From Ruminococcaceae bacterium UBA5891 (GTDB lineage: Bacteria; Bacillota; Clostridia; Oscillospirales; Acutalibacteraceae), in assembly GCA_002431945.1 (NCBI GenBank), contig DJET01000013.1:1-32722 (forward strand): 32,722 nt of DNA, read 5' to 3'. The notes under the pieces are model-generated. The model worked only from the letters and a program-made list of their open reading frames with translations. It did no database searches and had not been told where the DNA came from. Below are positions 7,037 through 15,232 of the stretch, piece after piece (position 1 is the stretch's first letter; each line of letters begins with the position of its first letter). Both the position numbers and the translations under genes were made by a program.

Positions 7037-9615
7037 TAATCTCTGTACTCCTCCATAATAAAGGCCTCAAACTGGTCGCCCTCTTTAATGTCGGCAAATT
7101 TTTCAAGCCCTATGCCGCATTCGTAGCCCTGGGCAACCTCTTTAACGTCGTCCTTAAAGCGGCGAAGAGAATCTATCTTATCCTCGCAGATAACTATGCC
7201 GTCGCGTACAACGCGTATCTGGCAGGCGCGCGTAACCTTGCCGTTTGTAATATAGCAGCCCGCAACCGTGCCGACATTTGAAATTTTATAAACGTTGCGT
7301 ACCTCGGCGGTGCCAAGCTGATTTTCACGGTATTTCGGCGCTAACATACCCTTCATAGCCGCCTTAACTTCCTCTATGCAGTCGTAAATAACGCGGTACA
7401 TACGCATGTCAACGCCGTCACGCTCGGCGGCGGCCTTTGCAACGCCGTCCGGACGAACGTTAAAGCCTACTATTATAGCGCCGGAGGTTTGAGCCAGCAT
7501 AACGTCCGACTCGTTTATAGCGCCGACGCCGCCGTGAATAACGTTTACCCTTACCTCTTCGTTAGAAAGCTTGATAAGGCTTTCGCGAACAGCCTCTACG
7601 CTGCCCTGAACGTCTGCCTTTACAATAATGTTAAGCTCCTTTAAATCGCCCTCGCTGAGCTGGTCAAACAGGTTATCAAGCGTAACCTTTTGCTTGGCGT
7701 TGAAAATTTCTTCCTTAGCCTTTTGCTTTCTTTGCTCAACAAGCTCGCGCGCAAGCCTTTCGTCGGATACCGCGTCGAACACGTCGCCCGCGTTAGGCGT
7801 TTCGGCAAGACCGGTAATTTCAACCGGAACAGACGGACCCGCCTGCTTTAACTCCTTGCCGTTTTCGTTGCTCATTACGCGCACTCTGCCTACCGCCGTA
7901 CCCGCAACGATTATATCGCCCGTGCGGAGCGTACCGTTTTGAACAAGCAGTGAAGCCACGGGGCCTCTGCCCTTATCAAGACGAGCCTCTATTACAATAC
8001 CCTTGGCGCGTCTGTCGGGATTTGCCTTAAGTTCCATCATTTCGGCAACAAGCAGTATGCTTTCAAGCAGCTTGTCGATACCCATATGAGTTTTAGCCGA
8101 AACGGGAACGCATATAACGTCGCCGCCCCATTCTTCGGGCACTAAGCCGTGCTCGGTAAGCTGCTGCAAAACTCTGTCCGGATTAGCTTCGGGCTTATCC
8201 ATTTTATTTATTGCAACAATTATCTGAACATTTGCCGCCTTGGCGTGGTTTATGGCCTCTATTGTCTGGGGCATAATACCGTCGTCCGCCGCAACAACAA
8301 GCACAGCTATATCGGTCGCCATAGCGCCGCGCTTACGCATTGAGGTGAACGCCGCGTGACCGGGCGTATCAAGGAAGGTTATATCCTCGCCGTTGCAGTT
8401 TACCCTGTAAGCGCCTATATGCTGGGTTATGCCGCCTGCCTCGGTATCGGTAACGGCGGTGTTTCTTATAGCGTCAAGCAGCGAGGTCTTACCGTGGTCA
8501 ACGTGGCCCATTACAACAACAACCGGACTTCTCGGCTTAAGGTTTTCCGCGTTGTCCTCGGTGTCGTCCATAATCTGCTCTTCAATTGTAACCACAACCT
8601 GCTTTTCGATCTTAGCGCCCATTTCGGTAACAACTATCTCGGCGGTGTCGTAATCTATAACCTGATTTACGGTTGCCATCATACCAAGCTTTAGAAGAAC
8701 CTTAATAACCTCTGCCGCGGTCTTTTTAAGGGCGGCAGCCAACTCGCCTACGGTTATTTCGTCGGCAACGGTAACGGTTATGGGAGTCTTCTTTATGCGC
8801 TCAAGCTGAAGACGGCGCATTTTATCCGCCTCGGTCTCGCGCTTAACGCCCTGCGGACGGCGGTAATCCTGCGATTTTTGCTTTATCTTCTGCTTTCTTG
8901 AGAAGTTATCGCGCATAGTGTTTGCAGGAGCGATCTTTTCATACTTTTCGTTATACTTATCAATGTTAACGTTTGAAGTACGGGTATCGATATGGCGTAT
9001 CTCGGCAGGTCCGCGTTTAGGCGCCTCGCCTGTCTTTTTATCCTTTTTCTGCGAAACGAACGGGTGCGGATCTGAAACGCCGTGCTTCTTTTCCTCAGCT
9101 TTCTTTTCTTCGGCCTTTTTAGGTTCGGCATTTTTCTCGGTTGGCTTTGCTTCCTGCTTAGGCTCTGCCTTTTTAGCGGGCTTTTCAGCCTTTTCGAGCT
9201 TTTCCGCCTTAACCTCTTTTACGGGTTTTTCCGCTTTTTCGGGCTTAGGCTCCGCTTTCTTTTCCTCTGCCGCCTTTTTCTTTTCGGGTTCGGGCTTTTC
9301 ACCGCTTTGCGCCGCTGCGGCGGCTTTAAGCTGCTCTAAAATAGCCATTTGCTCTTTAAGCTTTTTATTCTTTTCCTCTTCTCTTGCCTTTTTTGCCGCC
9401 GCGCGCGATTCTGCGCCCGTAGCAAAATAATCGGCAAAGCTCTTAACCTCGTTTTTATTAAGCAGGGCGTTAAAAACTATGCTTATTTCGGTTTCGTTAA
9501 GCGCGGCGCCGCTTTTCTTTACGGCACCTGTTTTTTCAGCCACAATATCCGCTATATCCTTCGAGGTGAGCTTAAAATCCTTTGCAAGCTCGCTTATTTT
9601 ATATTTATTCGTCAT
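7036..9615 (-). CDS. infB: Translation initiation factor IF-2
   Basis: GTPase that brings initiator fMet-tRNA to the 30S subunit and promotes subunit joining. The 859-residue protein has an IF2_N domain (about 1-55), a long linker very rich in Lys, Glu, Ala and Pro (about 70-260), a second IF2_N domain (about 275-325), then the G domain: GHVDHGKTSLL near 370, DTPGHAAFTSMRKRGA, and NKMDKPEANPD. Beta-barrel and IF2-C domains complete it. I chose the ATG at 9615 because GGAGG lies 8 nt upstream; it sits inside the end of ylxQ. It is longer than the 716-residue B. subtilis protein because of the linker, which often varies in this family. Confidence 0.97.
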   Translation of the reverse strand: MTNKYKISELAKDFKLTSKDIADIVAEKTGAVKKSGAALNETEISIVFNALLNKNEVKSFADYFATGAESRAAAKKAREEEKNKKLKEQMAILEQLKAAAAAQSGEKPEPEKKKAAEEKKAEPKPEKAEKPVKEVKAEKLEKAEKPAKKAEPKQEAKPTEKNAEPKKAEEKKAEEKKHGVSDPHPFVSQKKDKKTGEAPKRGPAEIRHIDTRTSNVNIDKYNEKYEKIAPANTMRDNFSRKQKIKQKSQDYRRPQGVKRETEADKMRRLQLERIKKTPITVTVADEITVGELAAALKKTAAEVIKVLLKLGMMATVNQVIDYDTAEIVVTEMGAKIEKQVVVTIEEQIMDDTEDNAENLKPRSPVVVVMGHVDHGKTSLLDAIRNTAVTDTEAGGITQHIGAYRVNCNGEDITFLDTPGHAAFTSMRKRGAMATDIAVLVVAADDGIMPQTIEAINHAKAANVQIIVAINKMDKPEANPDRVLQQLTEHGLVPEEWGGDVICVPVSAKTHMGIDKLLESILLVAEMMELKANPDRRAKGIVIEARLDKGRGPVASLLVQNGTLRTGDIIVAGTAVGRVRVMSNENGKELKQAGPSVPVEITGLAETPNAGDVFDAVSDERLARELVEQRKQKAKEEIFNAKQKVTLDNLFDQLSEGDLKELNIIVKADVQGSVEAVRESLIKLSNEEVRVNVIHGGVGAINESDVMLAQTSGAIIVGFNVRPDGVAKAAAERDGVDMRMYRVIYDCIEEVKAAMKGMLAPKYRENQLGTAEVRNVYKISNVGTVAGCYITNGKVTRACQIRVVRDGIVICEDKIDSLRRFKDDVKEVAQGYECGIGLEKFADIKEGDQFEAFIMEEYRD

Positions 9616-9934
9616 TAGCATTTCCTCCTTCAACGTACGCCTTTAAAAGAGCGCCAGCAAAACCGCTGTCGTTTACCGAAAGTATTCCGCACCTGCGGCC
9701 GACAGCGTCCGACACGGCAGTCATATTATATTCATTAAAAGTAATCAGCCCGATACCGGCCTTGTTTGCAAAAAACGCCGCTTCCTTACGGCTTTTTTCA
9801 GATACGTCGCATGCCGCAACAATAAGCTTCGCTTTTTTTTCCTTAAGCGACTTTAAAGCCGCGTCCGCACCGAAGCTTAATTTCCCCGCCTTTGAGGCAA
9901 ACCCCAAAAGCGTAAGAGCCTTACTGTTATTCAC
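9605..9934 (-). CDS. ylxQ: L7Ae-family ribosomal protein YlxQ
   Basis: Small 109-residue RNA-binding protein of the L7Ae/L30e/S12e fold; members bind kink-turn RNA. Motifs are ALTLLGFASKAGKLSFGADA at the N-terminus and KAKLIVAACDVSEKSRKEA. It lies between ylxR and infB, the standard position of ylxQ in Firmicutes. The start overlaps the ylxR stop by 8 bases and the end contains the infB ribosome binding site. The exact cellular role of YlxQ is not settled. Confidence 0.92.
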   Translation of the reverse strand: MNNSKALTLLGFASKAGKLSFGADAALKSLKEKKAKLIVAACDVSEKSRKEAAFFANKAGIGLITFNEYNMTAVSDAVGRRCGILSVNDSGFAGALLKAYVEGGNANDE

Positions 9935-10193
9935 TTAAAAGCTCCCTTTCAATAGCGGCGTATACCTCGTCTGCCACATCGGTTTCAAACGCGCGCGACA
10001 AAGCGCCCGCCTTCTGCGCTTTTTTAAGGCAATCCGCCGATTTGCAGATATAAGCGCCCCTGCCGTTAAGCCTGCCCGTAGTATCAAGCTTAATCTCGCC
10101 GTCGGGCGTTTTCACAATACGTATAAGCTGCTGCTTGGGTTTCATTTCGCGGCAGCCCGTGCACATACGCATAGGCGTTTTTTTAGCTGACAT
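9927..10193 (-). CDS. ylxR: YlxR family RNA-binding protein
   Basis: An 88-residue basic protein with the family signatures RMCTGCREMKPKQQLIRIV and GRLNGRGAYICKSADCL. The CxxC near residue 12 and the two later Cys could form a metal or redox site, although YlxR structures mainly show a conserved RNA-binding surface. Recent work on the B. subtilis homologue links it to RNase P and has used the name RnpM. GGAG lies 7 nt before the ATG. It follows nusA by 18 nt and overlaps ylxQ. Confidence 0.92.
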   Translation of the reverse strand: MSAKKTPMRMCTGCREMKPKQQLIRIVKTPDGEIKLDTTGRLNGRGAYICKSADCLKKAQKAGALSRAFETDVADEVYAAIERELLSE

Positions 10194-10211
10194 ACTTTTG
10201 CTCCTTTACGA

Positions 10212-11300
10212 CTATTCCCCGAAAAATCCGCTTTCGGGATGAATATCTATCTTCCAGCCGGTAAGCTTGGCTGCAAGACGCACGTTCTGACCCTTATTGC
10301 CTATTGCAAGCGAAAGCTGCGCTTCGGGCACGCTTGCCTTGCATACCTTGGGCTCCTCGCTTTCAATTTCAACCGAAACCACCTTTGCGGGTGAAAGCGC
10401 CTCGGCAACAAACGCCTTGGGATCGTCGCTGTATTTTACTATATCTATTTTTTCGCCTGCAAGCTCTTCGACTATTTGGTTAACGCGCGCTCCCCTCGGT
10501 CCTATGCATGCGCCAACGGGATCTATATCGGGATTTTGCGACCAAACCGCAATTTTTGTTCTGGAGCCTGCCTGACGCGAAACAGCCTTTATTTCAATTG
10601 TGCCGTCGAATATTTCGGGCACCTCGGTTTCAAATAAACGCTTTACAAGCCCCGGATGCGTACGGGAAAGCATTATTCTGGCGCCGCGGTCTGTTTCCTT
10701 AACGTCTACAACGTAAACCTTTATATGCTCGCCCTCGGTAAGCACCTCGTCGGGCACCTGCTCTGCCTTCGGAAGCGTTGCCTCGTTATGGCCTATTGTA
10801 AGCACGGCGTTGCCTGTTTTCGGATCTATACGCTGAACGACTGCTGTTACAAGCTCGCGGTTATGGCTTTGAAACTCTGCCAATACCTGACCCCTTTCAG
10901 CCTCGCGCACGCCCTGACGGAAGTTGTTTTTTGAATTTTGCGCCACAACCCTGCCGAACTTTTTCGGATCAAGCTTTATATCAACAAAGCCGTTTGTTAC
11001 CGCATTCGGATCTATTTTAACCGCGTCCTCCTTTGAAATTTCGGTGTACGGATCCATTACCTCGTCTACAACCGTTTTACGCGCCGTTACCGAAAAGATT
11101 TCCTTTTCGGTATCAATAACGCAGGAAACTATGTCCTCTCCGCCGTAGTCCTTACGGGCGGCAACCGTTATAGCGTCGGCAATTTTTTCGGCTATAAATT
11201 CCCTCGGTATTCCTCTTTCCTCTTCCATAAGCTTTAAGGCGTCGAAAAACTCCTTAGTGCTGTCAACCTTTGCCTTTGACGATTTTCCTCTAACTGCCAT
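10212..11300 (-). CDS. nusA: Transcription termination/antitermination protein NusA
   Basis: Binds RNA polymerase and nascent RNA and modulates pausing, termination and antitermination. The 362-residue protein has an N-terminal polymerase-binding domain (about 1-125), an S1 domain (about 130-200) and two KH domains (about 200-345) with DPVGACIGPRGARVNQIVEE and EAQLSLAIGNKGQNVRLAAK. It has no C-terminal acidic repeats, as is usual in Firmicutes (371 residues in B. subtilis). The ATG at 11300 has GGAGG about 11 nt upstream; a TTG at 11318 is less likely. It starts 21 bases after rimP ends. Confidence 0.96.
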   Translation of the reverse strand: MAVRGKSSKAKVDSTKEFFDALKLMEEERGIPREFIAEKIADAITVAARKDYGGEDIVSCVIDTEKEIFSVTARKTVVDEVMDPYTEISKEDAVKIDPNAVTNGFVDIKLDPKKFGRVVAQNSKNNFRQGVREAERGQVLAEFQSHNRELVTAVVQRIDPKTGNAVLTIGHNEATLPKAEQVPDEVLTEGEHIKVYVVDVKETDRGARIMLSRTHPGLVKRLFETEVPEIFDGTIEIKAVSRQAGSRTKIAVWSQNPDIDPVGACIGPRGARVNQIVEELAGEKIDIVKYSDDPKAFVAEALSPAKVVSVEIESEEPKVCKASVPEAQLSLAIGNKGQNVRLAAKLTGWKIDIHPESGFFGE

Positions 11301-11321
11301 TTTTCTTAATTCCTCCAAACA

Positions 11322-11771
11322 TTACTGATCACAAAGCATTGCTTTCGATATTTCTTTAAGCGCAAATACGTACTCTCTGCCGTCCGACTCTATTACAATA
11401 TCGCCGTCTGCCGATTTTAAAACTCCGGTAAGCTCCTTTTTGCCGTCCGCCGCTTTATACAGCTTTATGCGAACGGTTTTACCGACCGAGCTTTCAAAAT
11501 GAAAGGGTCTTGTAAGCTCCCGCTCGATACCCGGCGAGCACACCTCAAGATAGTACGAAACGTCGATAGGGTCGGCTTCGTCTATTATCGGGTCGATGGC
11601 GTGCGAAACGTTGGTGCAGTCGTCTATACTTACGCCCTCAGGCTTATCTATAAATACCCTAAGATACCAAGAAGCGCCCTCCTTTAAAAAGCGCACGTCC
11701 CAAAGGCTTACGCCCTGCTCCTCCACCGCCGTTTTAATCAGCTCATAGACCTTTTCGGCTGAATTTGCCAC
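11322..11771 (-). CDS. rimP: Ribosome maturation factor RimP
   Basis: Helps assemble the 30S subunit. The 149-residue protein has the RimP core: WYLRVFIDKPEGVSIDDC, then DVSYYLEVCSPGIERELTRP and FHFESSVGKTVRIKLY. I chose the GTG at 11771 because GGAG lies 8 nt upstream; the frame extends to 11810, but that stretch carries the leader hairpin and is not protein-like. It is the first gene of the long operon that runs to mscS. Confidence 0.94.
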   Translation of the reverse strand: MANSAEKVYELIKTAVEEQGVSLWDVRFLKEGASWYLRVFIDKPEGVSIDDCTNVSHAIDPIIDEADPIDVSYYLEVCSPGIERELTRPFHFESSVGKTVRIKLYKAADGKKELTGVLKSADGDIVIESDGREYVFALKEISKAMLCDQ

Positions 11772-11791
11772 TTTATCATCTCCAAAACAAA

Positions 11792-11813
11792 AGTGAGCGG
11801 GTTGCCCCACTCA
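11792..11813 (-). promoter_or_regulatory. Attenuator-like hairpin in the rimP-nusA leader
   Basis: On the minus strand GTGAGTGGG / CCCGCTCAC forms a 9-bp stem with one G-U pair and a GCAA tetraloop, followed at once by TTTTGTTTT and then the GGAG of rimP. It lies about 20 nt downstream of the expected transcription start and so has the shape of a terminator inside the leader. It could also stop readthrough from dut. Premature terminators ahead of rimP-nusA-infB operons have been predicted in several bacteria, so the idea is not new. Regulation by NusA or a ribosomal signal is inference. Confidence 0.6.
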
Positions 11814-11835
11814 CCTTTCTGCTTAATATACAGGT

Positions 11836-11864
11836 ATTATAACACACCCGTTTTAAAAAATCAA
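11836..11864 (-). promoter_or_regulatory. Promoter of the rimP-mscS operon
   Basis: On the minus strand -35 TTGATT (11859-11864), a 17-bp spacer and -10 TATAAT (11836-11841) lie just after the dut stop. The expected start near 11829 leaves a leader of about 58 nt before the rimP GTG. Confidence 0.8.
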
Positions 11865-11867
11865 GTA

Positions 11868-12308
11868 TTATTTTTTTCCGGTCGAGCCGAAGCCGCCGCT
11901 GCCGCGCTTTGTATCGGAAAGCTCGTCGCACTCGTTAAAATCCGCCTTTAAAAACGGAGTAATAACAAGCTGGGCTATTCTCTCGCCGTCGGCAATTTCC
12001 TGCTCGGAGTCCGAATGATTGTGAAGCGACACCATAAATTCCCCGCGGTAGTCGCTGTCTACCACGCCGACCTTGTTTGCAGGCGCAAGCCCGCGTTTTG
12101 AGGCAATGCCGCTGCGCGCGTATATAAGCCCCGCATAACCCTCAGGTATTTCCATTGCAAGCCCCGTATGGATCATTTTGGTCTCGCCAGGAGCGAATTT
12201 CACGGTCTCGCCGTTTGTAAGGGCGTATATATCCGCTCCCGCGGCATATTCCGAACCGTATGTGGGAGCATGCGCGTTTTTATCAAGCTTTTTAAAATTT
12301 ACCTTCAT
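11868..12308 (-). CDS. dut: dUTP diphosphatase Dut
   Basis: Hydrolyses dUTP to dUMP and pyrophosphate, keeping uracil out of DNA and supplying dTMP synthesis. The 146-residue protein has the five trimeric dUTPase motifs: GADIYAL, ARSGIASKRGL, NKVGVVDSDYRGE, GERIAQLVI and the C-terminal RGSGGFGSTGKK arm. AAAGGA lies upstream of the ATG at 12308, 14 bases after nrdG ends; the longer frame to 12410 lies inside nrdG. It ends the nrdD-nrdG-dut unit, a coherent deoxynucleotide set. Confidence 0.94.
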   Translation of the reverse strand: MKVNFKKLDKNAHAPTYGSEYAAGADIYALTNGETVKFAPGETKMIHTGLAMEIPEGYAGLIYARSGIASKRGLAPANKVGVVDSDYRGEFMVSLHNHSDSEQEIADGERIAQLVITPFLKADFNECDELSDTKRGSGGFGSTGKK

Positions 12309-12321
12309 TTTTACCGTTCCT

Positions 12322-12858
12322 TTATTCGTATATATTTCCGCTGCCCATACGGCGTTCCCAAACGCCGTCAAGCCATATCGCCCTGTCTTCCTTAAGCGAT
12401 TTTTGCACATCTATAATTCTTTGGTTTGAAGAGCCTCTGAAAATAAGATCGGGGCTTTTCTTTTCCTCTATAAATTTCCCGTCTACAAGCACGTCTGTAA
12501 GCGAAAGCATTTCCCTTGCTTTTTCTTTTAATACCTCAAACTCAAACCCCGTATAGCACCAAACCTTTTTTTCGGGGAAAAGGGCTTTTACGGTTTTTAA
12601 AAGCTCTGTCAGCGCCGGTATGTTTTCAGGCTCGAACGGTTCTCCCCCCAAAAGCGAAAGACCCGATATGCAGTCTTTTTCAAGCTCGGTTAATATTTCC
12701 CGCTTTGTTTCATCGGTAAACGGCTTTCCGTAATTAAAATCCCATGCCTCGCTGTTAAAGCAGTTTTTGCAGCGGTGGCGGCAGCCGCTTACGAAAAGCG
12801 ATACCCTGACGCCCGGACCGTTTGCAATATCAAATTTTTTAAGCGCCGCATAATTCAT
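12322..12858 (-). CDS. nrdG: Anaerobic ribonucleotide reductase activating protein NrdG
   Basis: Radical SAM enzyme of 178 residues that installs the glycyl radical on NrdD. The iron-sulfur motif CRHRCKNC (Cys 26, 30, 33; CxxxCxxC) and the preceding FDIANGPGVRVSLFVSGC are diagnostic, with LSLLGGEPFEPEN as the SAM-binding GGEP motif. The start at 12858 fits the usual MNYAxLKKFDIANGPG beginning but has only a weak GGGG binding site. It lies 64 bases after nrdD, with a GC-rich hairpin between them. Confidence 0.95.
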   Translation of the reverse strand: MNYAALKKFDIANGPGVRVSLFVSGCRHRCKNCFNSEAWDFNYGKPFTDETKREILTELEKDCISGLSLLGGEPFEPENIPALTELLKTVKALFPEKKVWCYTGFEFEVLKEKAREMLSLTDVLVDGKFIEEKKSPDLIFRGSSNQRIIDVQKSLKEDRAIWLDGVWERRMGSGNIYE

Positions 12859-12885
12859 TGTAAAACCCCGAACAAGCACAAATAC

Positions 12886-12908
12886 GGGACGGCGCTTTGC
12901 ACCGCCCC
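12886..12908 (-). other. Intercistronic hairpin between nrdD and nrdG
   Basis: On the minus strand GGGGCGGTGC / GCGCCGTCCC forms a 10-bp stem with two G-U pairs and a 3-nt loop. No U-tract follows directly (GTATTTGTGC), so it is more likely an mRNA-stabilising or partial-stop structure than a full terminator. It could set a higher NrdD to NrdG ratio, since the activase is needed in lower amounts; that is inference. Confidence 0.5.
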
Positions 12909-12922
12909 ATACGGCTTAATTA

Positions 12923-15100
12923 TTAAAGATGTAAAACTCTTTCCTTAATTTCCTGCGTTCTGCCCTGATTCCAGAACTGTGTGCCGATATATCCGCAGGT
13001 GCGGCGCGCTACGTTCATCTTATCCTCGTCGGTATTGCCGCAGTTAGGACATTTCCAAACAAGCTTGCCGTCTTTGTTTTCCTTTATTTCAATTTCACCG
13101 TCAAAGCCGCAAACGTGGCAGTAATCGCTTTTCGTATTAAGCTCGGCGTACATAATGTTATCGTAAATAAAGCGCATTACCGCAAGCACTGCTTCAATAT
13201 TGTTCTGCATATTCGGCACTTCAACATAAGAAATTGCACCGCCCGGCGATAACGCCTGGAACTTAGCCTCAAGCGCCAGCTTATCAAACGCGTCTATATT
13301 CTCGGTTACGTGGACGTGGTAGCTGTTTGTGATATAGTTTTTATCCGTAACGCCCTTTATAACGCCGAAACGCTTTTGCAGGCATTTTGCAAATTTATAT
13401 GTAGTGCTTTCAAGCGGAGTGCCGTAAAGCGAATAGTCTATATTTTCCGCTTCTTTCCACTTTGCGGTATACTCGTTAAGCTTTTTCATTATTTCAAGCC
13501 CGAACTGCTCGCCCTCAGGCTCGGTAAGCTTTTTGCCGGTCATACTGTAAACGCATTCCCAAAGCCCCGCATAGCCGAGTGAAAGCGTTGAATATCCGCC
13601 GTGGAGATATTTATCGATAGTCTCGCCCTTTTTAAGGCGTAAAAGCGCGCCGTACTGCCAAAGTATCGGCGCCGCGTCGGATACGGTGCCCGTAAGCCTT
13701 TCGTGCCGTGCTTCAAGCGCTCTGTGGCAAAGCTGCATACGCTCGTCGAATATCTGCCAGAATTTATCCATATCCTTATCGGCCGAAAGACCTATATCAA
13801 CAAGGTTGACCGTAACAACGCCCTGATTAAAGCGGCCGTAATATTTAGGCTTGCCGTTTTCATCAACATAAGGCGTTAAAAAGCTGCGGCAGCCCATACA
13901 GGTATAGCAGTGACCCTCGCCGTTTTTATCTATTTTGTTTTTAAGCATTACCTTTTCGGAGATATAATCGGGCACCATACGCTTTGCGGTGCATTTTGCC
14001 GAAAGCTTTGTTAAATACCAATACTCGCCGTCCTCGGTTATATTGTCCTCCTCAAGCACATAAATAAGCTTCGGGAACGCAGGTGTTATCCAAACGCCCT
14101 TTTCGTTCTTTACGCCCTGATAGCGCTGCTTTAAAACCTCTTCTATTATAAGTGCCAAATCGCGTTTTTCCTGCTCGTTCTTTGCCTCGTTAAGATACAT
14201 AAATACCGTAACAAACGGCGCTTGTCCGTTAGTGGTCATAAGCGTAACCACCTGATACTGTATCATCTGAACGCCCTTGCGAACCTCGTTCAAAAGGCGC
14301 TTTTCGGCTATTTCACGCGCTTTATCGTGGGAAATATCGGTTCCCGCCTCGCGGAATTCCTCTAAAACCTCGGTATATATTTTTTTGCGGCTTATATCAA
14401 CAAACGGCGCCAAATGCGCAAGGCTTATGCTCTGCCCGCCGTACTGGCAGGAAGCAACCTGAGCTATTATTTGCGTGGCAATGTTGCAGGCGGTGGAAAA
14501 GCTGTGCGGCTTTTCTATTAACGTACCGCTTATAACGGTGCCGTTCTGCAGCATATCCTCAAGGTTTACAAGGTCGCAGTTATGCATATGCTGGGCAAAA
14601 TAATCCGCGTCGTGAAAATGAATTATTCCCTGCTCGTGCGCCTCGACTATATCGTTGTCAAGCAAAAGCCTTTTTGTAATATCCTTGCTTACCTCTCCTG
14701 CCATATAATCGCGCTGAACGCTGTTTACGGTGGGGTTCTTATTTGAATTTTCCTGTTTTACTTCCTCGTTATTGCACTCTATAAGGCTTAATATCTGCTC
14801 GTCGGTAGTATTTGCCTTTCTTACAAGCGCGCGCTGATAACGGTAGGTTATGTATCTGCGCGCAACGTCAAAGGCGCGCTGATTCATTATCTGATCCTCT
14901 ACCATATCCTGTATTTCCTCAACGCTTAAGGACCTGTTAACGTTTGTAGCCGCGCTTTCAACATCCTCGGCTATGCGCTTTATCTGTATATCAGACATAC
15001 GCTCGCTCGGAACAACGCTTTCATTCGCTTTTTTTACCGCTATTTCTATCTTTTTGGGGTCGAAATCAACCTCGGCGCCGCTCCTTTTTATAATTTTCAT
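12923..15100 (-). CDS. nrdD: Anaerobic (class III) ribonucleoside-triphosphate reductase NrdD
   Basis: Reduces ribonucleoside triphosphates to deoxyribonucleotides using an oxygen-sensitive glycyl radical. The 725-residue protein starts with an ATP-cone allosteric domain (about 1-90; IIKRSGAEVDFDPKKIEIAV). The catalytic barrel contains DADYFAQHMHNCDLVNLEDM. Near the C-terminus are the zinc pairs CHVC and CPNC, then the radical loop RRTCGYIGTQFWNQGRTQEI, where the Gly after Cys carries the radical. A GGGGGGAT binding site lies about 7 nt before the ATG. It is first in the operon with nrdG and dut, behind a promoter with candidate NrdR boxes. It implies an anaerobic lifestyle. Confidence 0.97.
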   Translation of the reverse strand: MKIIKRSGAEVDFDPKKIEIAVKKANESVVPSERMSDIQIKRIAEDVESAATNVNRSLSVEEIQDMVEDQIMNQRAFDVARRYITYRYQRALVRKANTTDEQILSLIECNNEEVKQENSNKNPTVNSVQRDYMAGEVSKDITKRLLLDNDIVEAHEQGIIHFHDADYFAQHMHNCDLVNLEDMLQNGTVISGTLIEKPHSFSTACNIATQIIAQVASCQYGGQSISLAHLAPFVDISRKKIYTEVLEEFREAGTDISHDKAREIAEKRLLNEVRKGVQMIQYQVVTLMTTNGQAPFVTVFMYLNEAKNEQEKRDLALIIEEVLKQRYQGVKNEKGVWITPAFPKLIYVLEEDNITEDGEYWYLTKLSAKCTAKRMVPDYISEKVMLKNKIDKNGEGHCYTCMGCRSFLTPYVDENGKPKYYGRFNQGVVTVNLVDIGLSADKDMDKFWQIFDERMQLCHRALEARHERLTGTVSDAAPILWQYGALLRLKKGETIDKYLHGGYSTLSLGYAGLWECVYSMTGKKLTEPEGEQFGLEIMKKLNEYTAKWKEAENIDYSLYGTPLESTTYKFAKCLQKRFGVIKGVTDKNYITNSYHVHVTENIDAFDKLALEAKFQALSPGGAISYVEVPNMQNNIEAVLAVMRFIYDNIMYAELNTKSDYCHVCGFDGEIEIKENKDGKLVWKCPNCGNTDEDKMNVARRTCGYIGTQFWNQGRTQEIKERVLHL

Positions 15101-15123
15101 TTTAAAATCCCCCCGACATTCAA

Positions 15124-15172
15124 ACACAATATCTTGTTAAAGCAAGAATTATTATACCACAAATTCTTGAAA
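15124..15172. promoter_or_regulatory. Two candidate NrdR boxes at the nrdD promoter
   Basis: Box 1 (15124-15139), ACACAATATCTTGTTA, agrees at 13 of 16 positions with the NrdR consensus acaCwAtATaTwGtgt as I know it. Box 2 (15157-15172) is weaker, about 9 of 16, but shares CACAA-N3-CTTG with box 1. The two are 33 bp apart, about three helical turns, which is the normal NrdR arrangement. Box 2 fills the spacer between -35 and -10 and box 1 lies just downstream of the -10, so bound repressor would block the promoter. Confidence 0.6.
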
Positions 15173-15178
15173 TATCAA
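15151..15178 (-). promoter_or_regulatory. Promoter of nrdD-nrdG-dut
   Basis: On the minus strand -35 TTGATA (15173-15178), a 16-bp spacer and -10 TATAAT (15151-15156). The inverted repeat CAAGAATT / AATTCTTG flanks the -10, overlapping the candidate NrdR boxes. Confidence 0.78.
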
Positions 15179-15232
15179 GGGTAAATTTAAACAATACAAA
15201 AAAACTTTTTTAAGCTTTTTGCCAAAGATATT

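Noticed and set aside
8918..9430. A 170-codon plus-strand frame rich in Ser, Phe and Gly opposite infB
   Set aside because: It is the antisense of the Lys/Glu-rich IF-2 linker, which gives Phe/Ser-rich text automatically.
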